Source of the DNA: Bacteroidales bacterium UBA3382
GTDB lineage: Bacteria; Bacteroidota; Bacteroidia; Bacteroidales; UBA932
NCBI GenBank assembly: GCA_002358965.1
Contig: DEPW01000054.1
Location: 655 to 8,767 of the forward strand
DNA: 8,113 bases
Reading direction: 5' to 3'
The notes beneath the pieces were generated by a model. The model saw only the letters and a program-made list of their open reading frames with translations, had not been told where the DNA came from and did not search any database. Position 1 is the first letter of the stretch. The number at the start of each line of letters is the position of its first letter. Positions 1 through 5,241 of the stretch are shown piece by piece. Both the position numbers and the translations under genes were made by a program.

Positions 1-2
1 GG

Positions 3-518
3 AATGGCTGGGCCGCATCCGGCTGTCCCGACGGCCTTACCGACAAACTGGACGAACTGAACGAAGAGGGCGCATACATTAACGATGTGCAACTCACCGA
101 ATACGGCAACTGGCTGATACTCTATGGCAGGAACGGACTCTCGTGGTACGGCATACCGTACTCGCTGGAGAACGAGATTCGCGAATACAATAACAACCAG
201 GAAGAAATCACCTCTATCACTTTCAACGACGCCGGCGAATGGATAGTAATCTCCACCGATCATTACAGCGCATCGCACCAGTACATACTCGACCACATGA
301 AAGAAGGTTCGGACCTATACGGCATGATATGGGCTGCCTGCATAACTGACGACGCACTGGTAGTGGTATACGAGAACGGCTTCACTTTCCTGGGCGATGT
401 GCCATATTCCCTCCAGGAGTCGCTGACCGATGCGCAGATAGATGTATACCGCATCAAGATTGCCGGCAGCTCGTGGTTCTACGCCGACAAATACGGCAAC
501 TACTCGTACAACATGTAG
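3..518 (+). CDS. Repeat protein with four ~40-residue repeats, 5' end outside window
   Basis: The frame is open from the window edge (first whole codon at base 3) to the TAG at 516-518, giving 171 residues of a longer protein; the GTG at 87 is internal, not a start. I do not recognise a named family. Four tandem units can be aligned by eye at residues 9-51, 52-94, 95-133 and 134-171. Each begins with a Pro/Leu-rich helix-like segment (PDGLTDKLDEL, PYSLENEIREY, PYSLQESLTD), then an I..I/V strand, then a Gly/aromatic strand (GNWLILYGRNG, GEWIVIS, ALVVVYENG, SSWFYADKYGNYS). The pattern recalls beta-propeller or WG-type repeat proteins of Bacteroidetes, which are often exported, but the N-terminus and any signal peptide are missing. 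Function is unknown. The reading frame is confident; the repeat reading is moderately so. Confidence 0.75.
   Translation, partial: NGWAASGCPDGLTDKLDELNEEGAYINDVQLTEYGNWLILYGRNGLSWYGIPYSLENEIREYNNNQEEITSITFNDAGEWIVISTDHYSASHQYILDHMKEGSDLYGMIWAACITDDALVVVYENGFTFLGDVPYSLQESLTDAQIDVYRIKIAGSSWFYADKYGNYSYNM
27..515 (+). repeat. Four tandem protein-level repeats
   Basis: Units start near bases 27, 156, 285 and 402 and encode 43, 43, 39 and 38 residues. Conserved features are a P-x-x-L-x-x-x-L/I start, a central I-x-x-I/V, and a W/L-hydrophobic strand preceded by Gly or an acidic residue and followed by N-G or a similar turn. Conservation is in the protein only; I see no matching DNA repeat. More units may lie upstream of the window. 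Confidence 0.5.
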
Positions 519-777
519 TTTTTGAGTGAGTGATTATCCGAAAACAGCCTTAACGGCATAAGAGGTCGGCCAACCGCTATAGCGGTTGCCTTCACGAGAA
601 AAAAAGAACTCGGATTTGAATACACGGAAGCGATTGTTGGATTCTGTCATTGCTCGTAATGACACTAATAGGATAGAAATATTCAGGGCATTCGCCTAAT
701 AGAGAATGAACGAACTTGTAAATAGGATGAAGTCCGCTGCTTACAAAACAAATATTTAATCAAAAAGAATGACTGAC
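519..777. other. Gene-poor spacer with two hairpin palindromes
   Basis: About 260 bases without a convincing gene. It contains a perfect 18-base palindrome, CAACCGCTATAGCGGTTG, at 571-588, and a hairpin at 645-664 with 7-base arms TGTCATT/AATGACA around a 6-base loop. Neither is followed by a run of T, so neither looks like a standard intrinsic terminator. An 18-codon ATG frame at 706-759 has no supporting signal. The last ~25 bases before the next gene are A/T-rich, as usual for Bacteroidetes translation leaders. No clean TAnnTTTG promoter box was found. Confidence 0.5.
571..588. repeat. Perfect 18-base palindrome
   Basis: CAACCGCTATAGCGGTTG is exactly self-complementary and lies 53 bases after the stop of the repeat-protein gene. 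As RNA it would form a short GC-containing stem with a tiny loop. The following bases are CCTTCACGAG and then an A run, so it lacks the T tract of an intrinsic terminator on the + strand. It could be a protein-binding site or an RNA-end-stabilising hairpin; the sequence alone does not decide. Confidence 0.5.
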
Positions 778-1422
778 ATGAAAAAACACCACATTTACTT
801 GCTCGCCGCAATTGTAATGGCAGCACTGTCAAGCTGCGGAACTGCATATTACGGTTCATACGAATACAGTTTCGTGGGAGTCACCGACAATAGGCTTGCG
901 GACACGCTATCAGCAATTGACGGAGAATACGAGGACAGCCTGATAACCGCTTCATGGGGATTTGTCGGAAACCTGATGTTCATTGACCTTTACAACAAAA
1001 CGGACGAAGATATCGTCATTGACTGGAGAAAAGTATCCCTGATATTCGAAGGCTCCATGACAAGGGCGGCATACGACTTCGACACCTTCATACCGCCGCA
1101 TACTTTTTTAAAACAACAGATACGATGGACAAGGTTCACTCCGGTGATATTGTACAGCCTTAACCCATACAACTATTATGGATACCATACTTATAAGATA
1201 ATTGAAATACGCCCTACTTACGAACTTGAAGTCAGGAACAGCTGGACAAGACTGCTCGGCACACAGTTCAGTGTCTATATGCCAATGACCATCAACGGGG
1301 AAGAGAAGTCATATAGGTTCATCATGGAAACGACCAAATTGAAGGTAGTGCAGGAAAGACCGGACGATTATTACGAAGTTACAGAAGGCACGGACTTCCC
1401 ACAGGACAACAAAAGAAAGTAA
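778..1422 (+). CDS. Unrecognised predicted lipoprotein
   Basis: A 214-residue protein beginning MKKHHIYLLAAIVMAALSSC: two lysines, a hydrophobic core and the lipobox L-S-S-C, with the lipidated Cys at residue 20, so it is probably an envelope lipoprotein. An in-frame ATG at 769 would add MTD. I prefer 778 because it gives a normal signal peptide without an acidic residue near the start. The mature part is predicted mostly beta, with the recognisable stretch LYNKTDEDIVIDWRKVSLIF at about residues 71-90 (N-K-T ... I-x-I-D-W). To my knowledge this resembles a pattern seen in uncharacterised Bacteroidetes lipoproteins. The C-terminus is charged (PQDNKRK). No family name or function can be assigned. 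It lies in the AT-richer block and converges with the toxin-antitoxin pair, so it may have arrived with the mobile DNA. Confidence 0.8.
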   Translation: MKKHHIYLLAAIVMAALSSCGTAYYGSYEYSFVGVTDNRLADTLSAIDGEYEDSLITASWGFVGNLMFIDLYNKTDEDIVIDWRKVSLIFEGSMTRAAYDFDTFIPPHTFLKQQIRWTRFTPVILYSLNPYNYYGYHTYKIIEIRPTYELEVRNSWTRLLGTQFSVYMPMTINGEEKSYRFIMETTKLKVVQERPDDYYEVTEGTDFPQDNKRK

Positions 1423-1533
1423 CAATGGCATAGCTTTTTCATGAGGCTTTATCAGCCAAACAAAAATGCCATGAACGAAGAAATCCTTCTGTTTCCATGA
1501 TGCAACAAAAAACAGCAACTATTTTCACCGCTA

Positions 1534-2628
1534 TCAACATATGTGCCTTAGACCGTCTTGGCGGAACTTATAAATCCCTGTTTCATAACTTACACGCCCT
1601 AAAACAATCCATTTGTTGAGGCAATTGCGTTTTGCCCATTTCGAATACTCCGACTGTATGTCGGAAATATTCATCGACACATGAGGGGCGGACTTCCAAA
1701 TGACATCGGGTATCAACGAGTTCTGCGCAAAAGCATCTGCCTCCCGCTCCACTACTGATGAATTTTCTTCATCCGACAAATGCAAGTAAGCGGCATCATT
1801 CCCACTGAAATGCAACAGCACATGTCCCAATTCATGCATGACGGTAAATGCGAAGTTGTCTATCCTGTCACACCTCTTCGTGACAATTATCGCAGGATTA
1901 TCCTCGCACATGAAACTGTAGCCGTCCACAGATGCCCTATCAACTTTTTCCACGATGCAGAATATTATACCATGGCTTGCCAAGATTGAGGCAACACGAT
2001 GAAATGTGTCACGATTCTCGTGAAAAGCACAACGGAGCATGTTGACGAGTTCATCCGATTCGGACTTGTCGAATTCAACATCCAAGGAAAATTGCCTTGC
2101 CGAGAATTCGGCAAGCATCTTCCATGTCATTATCATCCTGCGGTCCAATCCCGTCTTGGAAGATTTTCGGAACAGTCCTGCCGTCTCCAATTGAAGCTGG
2201 GCGGAAGACGGCAATGAAAATGCCGATTTGAGATAACCCAACGTGTCCGAATAAGAGATGAAAGATTTTCCAAGCCTTTTTAAAACCAATTTGACATCAA
2301 AAGCCTTGTTGTATTCCATCAGTTCGTTTTCAGAAGATATTTCTTCCACTTCCTTGTCGTTGATTCTTGCAACATCCAAATCATAAACATTCTGAAGCCT
2401 CATGAGGGATTCTGCCGGAATTTCAAGAATTTTTGAAAAGGCAATCGCATAAGAAGCATTTAAATCCCGCTTGCCCCTGATTATCTCGTTGACCACGGAC
2501 GCGGGAATGCCTGTCATTGAGGCCAACATTTTCTGAGTTATGCCTCGCTCCTTCAATTCATCCTTGATCACCTCGCCCGGATGAACCGCAATATAAGGAG
2601 TGATTTCGTTTAAATCATAAATCGCCAT
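1534..2628 (-). CDS. higA: HigA-type antitoxin fused to ImmA/IrrE-type metallopeptidase domain
   Basis: 364 residues. Residues ~12-80 form an XRE/HigA-type helix-turn-helix domain: HPGEVIKDELKERGITQ, then KMLASMTGIPASVVNEIIRG. This opening is characteristic of the HigA antitoxin family. The C-terminal half holds a zinc-peptidase motif, HELGH at 265-269 within FTVMHELGHVLLHF, followed about 25 residues later by E-x-E-A-D (294-298), the usual third-ligand region of ImmA/IrrE (M78-like) peptidases. The middle (about 100-220) is probably helical linker. Classical HigA is ~100 residues, so this is the long, peptidase-bearing form. The start overlaps the end of the toxin gene by 14 bases, implying translational coupling. 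By family knowledge the HTH domain should repress the operon and neutralise the toxin. Whether the peptidase cleaves the antitoxin, as ImmA cleaves a repressor, is inference. Confidence 0.88.
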   Translation of the reverse strand: MAIYDLNEITPYIAVHPGEVIKDELKERGITQKMLASMTGIPASVVNEIIRGKRDLNASYAIAFSKILEIPAESLMRLQNVYDLDVARINDKEVEEISSENELMEYNKAFDVKLVLKRLGKSFISYSDTLGYLKSAFSLPSSAQLQLETAGLFRKSSKTGLDRRMIMTWKMLAEFSARQFSLDVEFDKSESDELVNMLRCAFHENRDTFHRVASILASHGIIFCIVEKVDRASVDGYSFMCEDNPAIIVTKRCDRIDNFAFTVMHELGHVLLHFSGNDAAYLHLSDEENSSVVEREADAFAQNSLIPDVIWKSAPHVSMNISDIQSEYSKWAKRNCLNKWIVLGRVSYETGIYKFRQDGLRHIC

Positions 2629-2968
2629 AGTGGTCTGATATTGTTATTAATTCTATACGCGTTATCGTTATTACGACTTTTTTTTCGGCATTTTCATCTG
2701 CTGCTTCCTTGATAGAACTCTTGAATATAAGTCTATATCTTAAATCGCACCTCACAGATTCAAGTCCCGACAAAGAACCTGTCAGTTTCTCGTAGTGTAG
2801 TCCTTTGTAACGAAACAAATCCTCAATTCTTGTTTCAGCTCTCAATATTCCATAAGCTTTAAAGAAGCCTTTAACAGCACTTTTAGGAAGATTGCGAAGC
2901 ACCTTACTTTTGGAACATCCGGTCTCAATCAACTCTTTCAGCCCCTCATTGTCCGTAATTATTTCCAT
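2615..2968 (-). CDS. higB: RelE/HigB-like toxin
   Basis: 117 residues. The core GLHYEKLTGSLSGLESVR at 56-73, followed by CDLRYRLIF (74-82), matches the HigB/RelE signature (L..L.G.L.G..S.R....YR..F), a ribosome-dependent mRNA-interferase fold. The C-terminus ITISDHYGDL supplies a conserved D-H-Y motif; Arg73, Arg78 and His113 are plausible functional residues by analogy. At 117 residues it is somewhat longer than typical ~90-residue HigB proteins, with a charged insertion near 83-97 (KSSIKEAADENAEKK). It is the first gene of the pair, toxin before antitoxin, which is the usual higBA order, and overlaps the antitoxin by 14 bases. The start lies only ~19 bases below the -7 box, so the leader is very short and no Shine-Dalgarno is seen. 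Family membership is fairly safe; target specificity is not shown. Confidence 0.82.
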   Translation of the reverse strand: MEIITDNEGLKELIETGCSKSKVLRNLPKSAVKGFFKAYGILRAETRIEDLFRYKGLHYEKLTGSLSGLESVRCDLRYRLIFKSSIKEAADENAEKKVVITITRIELITISDHYGDL

Positions 2969-2986
2969 GATAATTTAATTACACTG

Positions 2987-3017
2987 CAAAGATAATATAA
3001 AATTCGCAAATTTGCAA
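2987..3017 (-). promoter_or_regulatory. Bacteroidales-type promoter of higBA
   Basis: On the - strand the sequence has TTG (complement of 3015-3017), a 20-base spacer and TATCTTTG (complement of 2987-2994). This matches the Bacteroidetes primary-sigma consensus TTG-N19-21-TAnnTTTG. It sits 19 bases ahead of the higB ATG, and no other promoter is evident for the pair. Confidence 0.8.
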
Positions 3018-3022
3018 ATTTT
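2999..3022. promoter_or_regulatory. Probable antitoxin operator palindrome
   Basis: A 24-base near-perfect palindrome. The left arm is AAAATTCGCAAA and the right arm TTTGCAAATTTT; only one C/T position per arm breaks the symmetry. Inside it lies a perfect 14-base palindrome, AAATTTGCAAATTT (3008-3021), overlapping a second near-copy, AAATTCGCAAATTT (3000-3013). The site covers the spacer and the -33 TTG of the higBA promoter, the right place for autorepression by the HTH domain of the antitoxin. Binding is inferred from position and symmetry only. Confidence 0.65.
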
Positions 3023-3024
3023 AA

Positions 3025-3099
3025 CACACGAATTAACCCATAGGCTTCTGCTCCCGGCCTCGCCGACCTCGTGTCAAGATACAGTTTCGTCGATGCCAT
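3025..3099 (-). pseudogene. N-terminal fragment of a Bacteroidetes tyrosine integrase
   Basis: From the ATG at 3099 the - strand encodes MASTKLYLDTRSARPG followed by AEAYGLIRV, about 25 residues. This matches the start of the arm-type DNA-binding domain of Bacteroidetes tyrosine recombinases (the TKLYLDTR... motif followed by a short strand). The ATG is preceded by AAAGGAGGAGAA, the best Shine-Dalgarno in the window, so this was once a genuine start; the in-frame ATG further upstream at 3150 is unlikely to be used. After Val25 the similarity stops and the frame runs into the higBA operator and promoter. It ends at a TAA (2959-2961) overlapping the higB start. Catalytic domain and active-site R...R...Y residues are absent. 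It lies just beyond the 3' end of tRNA-Gly, a typical integrase location. Confidence 0.65.
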
Positions 3100-3112
3100 T
3101 TCTCCTCCTTTC
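3092..3112 (-). promoter_or_regulatory. Strong Shine-Dalgarno of the integrase fragment
   Basis: AAAGGAGGAG lies 3 bases before the ATG on the - strand (complement of about 3103-3112), an unusually complete match to the 16S rRNA tail for this organism. It decides the start at 3099 and suggests that the now-truncated frame could still be translated as a 46-residue chimeric peptide ending inside the higB start region. Confidence 0.6.
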
Positions 3113-3160
3113 ACTTGCATGTTATTTGCGAGTAAACCTTGCAAAAACATACAAAATTGT

Positions 3161-3218
3161 GTATAAAAAAGAGGCTCAAAAGCCGCCTTTATATTCGCGA
3201 ACTTATTGAGTCTCTTTT
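3161..3218 (-). terminator. Intrinsic terminator of the tRNA-Gly gene
   Basis: Arms AAAAGAGGCTCAA (3167-3179) and TTGAGTCTCTTTT (3206-3218) pair over 13 bases with one G-U type mismatch and enclose a 26-base loop that itself contains TTCGCGAA. Read on the - strand, the downstream arm runs into TTTTTTATAC, giving the T tract. It starts 15 bases after the tRNA 3' end, so it most likely ends the tRNA transcript and insulates the integrase remnant. Confidence 0.65.
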
Positions 3219-3232
3219 ATTTAAAATCCTTG

Positions 3233-3305
3233 AGCGGAAAACGGGAATCGAACCCGCGACCCTCAGCTTGGGAAGCTGATGCTCTACCAACTGAGCTATT
3301 TCCGC
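3233..3305 (-). tRNA. tRNA-Gly (anticodon CCC)
   Basis: 73 bases fold as a full cloverleaf. The acceptor GCGGAAA pairs with TTTCCGC, with discriminator T. The D arm contains AGCTCAGTTGGTAGAGC. The anticodon stem TCAGC/GCTGA encloses the loop TTCCCAA, giving anticodon CCC, which reads the Gly codon GGG. The T arm is GCGGG-TTCGAAT-CCCGT. The CCA end is not encoded; the next bases are CAAGG. A matching promoter lies upstream and a terminator downstream. The 3' end faces the integrase fragment, so this gene is the likely attachment target of a former element. Confidence 0.95.
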
Positions 3306-3319
3306 GTTGAAACGGACTG

Positions 3320-3349
3320 CAAAGATATACGATTTGCGAATAAAACCAA
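3320..3349 (-). promoter_or_regulatory. Bacteroidales-type promoter of tRNA-Gly
   Basis: On the - strand TTG (complement of 3347-3349), exactly 19 bases, then TATCTTTG (complement of 3320-3327) match the Bacteroidetes consensus. The -7 box ends 14 bases before the mature tRNA 5' end, leaving a short 5' leader for RNase P. Confidence 0.8.
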
Positions 3350-3362
3350 AACATTTTTTTCG

Positions 3363-3370
3363 TAATTTTG
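3363..3370 (+). promoter_or_regulatory. -7 box of the NlpE/lipocalin-msrA promoter
   Basis: TAATTTTG fits TAnnTTTG and lies 28 bases before the ATG at 3399. No TTG is found at the ideal 19-21 base distance; the nearest is at 3334-3336, 26 bases away, so the -33 element is weak. It is back to back with the tRNA promoter, the two -7 boxes being about 35 bases apart. Confidence 0.6.
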
Positions 3371-3398
3371 CGGCACTTATTTAAAAACACACAAAAAA

Positions 3399-4079
3399 AT
3401 GAAAACAAAATCCTTCATCACTCTGTGCATCGCCACGGCTTTGACCGCAGGGGCGTTCACTTCTTGCAAAAACAACGCTGCCGAAACAGCCGACGATTTT
3501 TACGGAACCTATTATGCCGTCATGCCGGCAGCCGACTGCCCGGGCATAGGGACGACGGTAATCCTTGACAGCAACTCTACCTATGTAATCGAAAGGGAAT
3601 ACCTTGAGCGCGCATCTGCATACAGGGAGACCGGAAAATACACAGTTGCGGAAGACATACTGACACTGGTTTCCGATGAAAACGACACCACCTACCTCAA
3701 AACTGCCGAGGGAATGATTAAATGGCTCGACAACGGCAAGAACGAAATCACCGGCGAACTTGCTGATGCATACATACTCAAACCTGCAGCCGCCAGCGCG
3801 GAAATAACAGGAAACTGGATAGAGCCGGTACCGGGAATGCCCGAACAATTCCAGGGCATATCCTTCATGGAAGACGGCAGCGCACAGTCCATCAACATGG
3901 CTACCCTGCAATATGAAAGCTGGGACAGGATCGGCAATGTAATATTCCTGAAAGGCAAGAGCATAGGCAACGACCAGACCATAGAGTTCACAGACACCCT
4001 GGTCATCACCGGCATCACCGCCGACTCTCTGAAAGTCGCAAGAGGCGGCCAGGAGACCTCGTATGCAAGACAGAAATAA
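3399..4079 (+). CDS. NlpE-like lipoprotein with C-terminal lipocalin-like domain
   Basis: 226 residues. MKTKSFITLCIATALTAGAF followed by TSC is a lipoprotein signal with lipobox F-T-S-C, Cys23 being lipidated. Residues ~33-130 match an NlpE N-terminal domain: GTYYAVMPAADCPGIGTTVI, then a T-Y-V-I-E-R-E-Y-L strand and GKYTVAEDILTL. Residues ~134-220 match the lipocalin-like domain common in Bacteroidales: GNWIEPVPGMPEQFQG, DGSAQSINMATLQYESW, LKGKSIGN and FTDTLVI. E. coli NlpE senses surface contact and envelope or copper stress through the Cpx pathway. Bacteroidales lack an obvious Cpx equivalent here, so its role is open. The CxxC of classical NlpE (CADC) reads AADC, so that disulfide or metal motif is missing. 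The A-rich leader fits Bacteroidetes. msrA follows by 16 bases, so the two are probably co-transcribed. Confidence 0.85.
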   Translation: MKTKSFITLCIATALTAGAFTSCKNNAAETADDFYGTYYAVMPAADCPGIGTTVILDSNSTYVIEREYLERASAYRETGKYTVAEDILTLVSDENDTTYLKTAEGMIKWLDNGKNEITGELADAYILKPAAASAEITGNWIEPVPGMPEQFQGISFMEDGSAQSINMATLQYESWDRIGNVIFLKGKSIGNDQTIEFTDTLVITGITADSLKVARGGQETSYARQK

Positions 4080-4095
4080 GCATACGGTCCTGAAA

Positions 4096-4605
4096 ATGGC
4101 AAAGACGATCTATCTTGCAGGCGGCTGCTTCTGGGGAGCCGAACACTTTCTGAAGATGATTGACGGCGTACTCGAAACAACAGTCGGCTACGCCAACAGC
4201 AGGCAGCCCTCGCCGTCATATCAGGAAGTATGTACAGGAAATACGGATGCCGCCGAATGCGTGGAAGTCCGTTACGACCCTGAAAGGGTCCCTCTGGAAG
4301 ATTTGCTGCGGCTGTTCTTCAAGATCATCGACCCGACGAGCATCGACAGGCAGGGAGAGGACAGAGGGCGTCAATACCGAACCGGAATATATTACACCGA
4401 CAGCGCAGACGAAAAGACGGTACGCGAAGCGCTGGATACGCTGTCGCAAGACTACACAGCCCCGATAGCCGTGGAGATGATGCCTTTACACAGCTTTTAC
4501 AAGGCTGAGGAATATCATCAGGACTATCTCGTCAAGAATCCCGGAGGTTACTGCCATGTGCCCCAAGGGAAATTCATCATTGCCAAAGAGTACAGGCGCA
4601 AATAG
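4096..4605 (+). CDS. msrA: Peptide methionine-(S)-S-oxide reductase MsrA
   Basis: 169 residues from the ATG at 4096. It reduces methionine-(S)-sulfoxide in proteins and free methionine, repairing oxidative damage with thioredoxin as usual donor. The diagnostic GGCFWGAEHF gives catalytic Cys11 followed by Phe12 and Trp13. Further family motifs are VGYANSRQPSPSYQEVCTGNTDAAE (given as two parts: VGYA at 30-33 and SYQEVCTG at 41-48), DPTSIDRQGEDRGRQYRTGI at 79-98 and EEYHQDYL at 138-145. Cys153 in GGYCHV is a candidate resolving Cys. An earlier in-frame ATG at 4063 overlaps the previous gene by 17 bases and adds an unconserved tail, so 4096 is preferred. No signal peptide is visible, so it is probably cytoplasmic, although its partner gene is an envelope lipoprotein. 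A strong terminator follows. Confidence 0.95.
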   Translation: MAKTIYLAGGCFWGAEHFLKMIDGVLETTVGYANSRQPSPSYQEVCTGNTDAAECVEVRYDPERVPLEDLLRLFFKIIDPTSIDRQGEDRGRQYRTGIYYTDSADEKTVREALDTLSQDYTAPIAVEMMPLHSFYKAEEYHQDYLVKNPGGYCHVPQGKFIIAKEYRRK

Positions 4606-4620
4606 CATCGTACATGAACA

Positions 4621-4670
4621 GGCAAGGCATGCAGGAAGAGCTATCACCTGCGTGCCTTGCCTTTGTTTTT
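4621..4670 (+). terminator. Strong intrinsic terminator after msrA
   Basis: Arms GGCAAGGCATGCAGG (4621-4635) and CCTGCGTGCCTTGCC (4647-4661) pair over 15 bases with a single G-U wobble around an 11-base loop, followed by TTTGTTTTT (4662-4670). It ends the NlpE-msrA transcript. The right arm overlaps the last codons of the opposing flavin reductase gene. On the - strand the same stem is not followed by a good T tract, so termination there is less certain. Confidence 0.88.
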
Positions 4671-5225
4671 GCACACGGACCAGCCGAAAAACCCGAGGAC
4701 TTTGCCAAGCGAAAAATATTCGCCATGGCAATAGGCCATCAGACCGGCGGCTTCCATGTCGAAACGGCCTTTTCCGTCCAAGTATTTCGTATCGACCGCC
4801 ACATTAACTACATCGAGCAGGAACATGTCATGCGAGCCGAGAGGCACCATCCTGTTTACGCGGCATTCGATCGAAACAGGCGATTCGGCGACTGACGGGG
4901 CGGCCACTACCGCAGAAGCCTGCGGAGTAAGGCCGCATTCGGCAAATTTGTCATAATCGCGGCCGGATTTCACCCCGCACCAGTCAGTGGCACGGGCAAG
5001 AGAGGCAGTCGTAAGATTGATTACGCACTCCCCCGTACGGGCTATGATGCCGTGGGAATGCCTTTCCGGCTTCACGGACACATAGCACATCGGCGGTTCG
5101 GAACAGATTGTCCCGGTCCATGCGACGGTTATGAGATTGTACTCTTCGGGAACACTGCCGCAGCTCACCAACACGGCCGGAAGAGGATAGAGCATCGTTC
5201 CGGGCTTCCAATTTTCCTTAGACAT
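4644..5225 (-). CDS. Flavin reductase family protein
   Basis: 193 residues matching the flavin-reductase-like FMN-binding split-barrel domain. Seen are PLPAVLVSCG (14-23), N-L-I-T-V-A-W-T-G near 30-38, SEPPMCYVSVKPERHSHGII (42-61), and G-E-C-V-I-N-L just after it, which together form the flavin-binding face in this family. GSHDMFLLDVVNVAVD lies in the second half and the C-terminal GKVLGFFGWSV is typical. Such proteins bind FMN and reduce free flavin or act on small substrates; the substrate here is unknown. A Shine-Dalgarno AAGGAG (complement of 5236-5241) lies 10 bases before the ATG and supports this start. It follows umuC by 16 bases and is the last gene of the leftward operon. Its final codons (KGKARR) lie within the right arm of the opposing terminator. 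Confidence 0.88.
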   Translation of the reverse strand: MSKENWKPGTMLYPLPAVLVSCGSVPEEYNLITVAWTGTICSEPPMCYVSVKPERHSHGIIARTGECVINLTTASLARATDWCGVKSGRDYDKFAECGLTPQASAVVAAPSVAESPVSIECRVNRMVPLGSHDMFLLDVVNVAVDTKYLDGKGRFDMEAAGLMAYCHGEYFSLGKVLGFFGWSVCKNKGKARR

Positions 5226-5241
5226 ATCCTATATACTCCTT

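Noticed and set aside
535..549. Possible attachment-site copy of the tRNA-Gly 3' end (CCGAAAACAGCC)
   Set aside because: Only scattered identity to the acceptor/T-arm sequence; no run long enough to be a duplicated att core. A similar partial match near 2203-2217 is inside higA.
706..759. 18-codon ATG frame (MNELVNRMKSAAYKTNI)
   Set aside because: No ribosome binding site, promoter or recognisable peptide; such short frames are expected by chance.
1425..1472. Inverted repeat ATGGCAT/ATGCCAT with an inner GGCT/AGCC stem between the convergent genes, considered as a bidirectional terminator
   Set aside because: The arms are only 7 bases, the loop is long and no T tract follows on either strand, so it is too weak to call.
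3149..3164. Imperfect palindrome ATACAAAATTGTGTAT upstream of the integrase fragment
   Set aside because: AT-rich with mismatches and no clear promoter element to relate it to; likely chance.
3217..3408. 63-residue open frame on the - strand over the tRNA
   Set aside because: It runs through the tRNA-Gly gene and its promoter; the tRNA fold explains the sequence.
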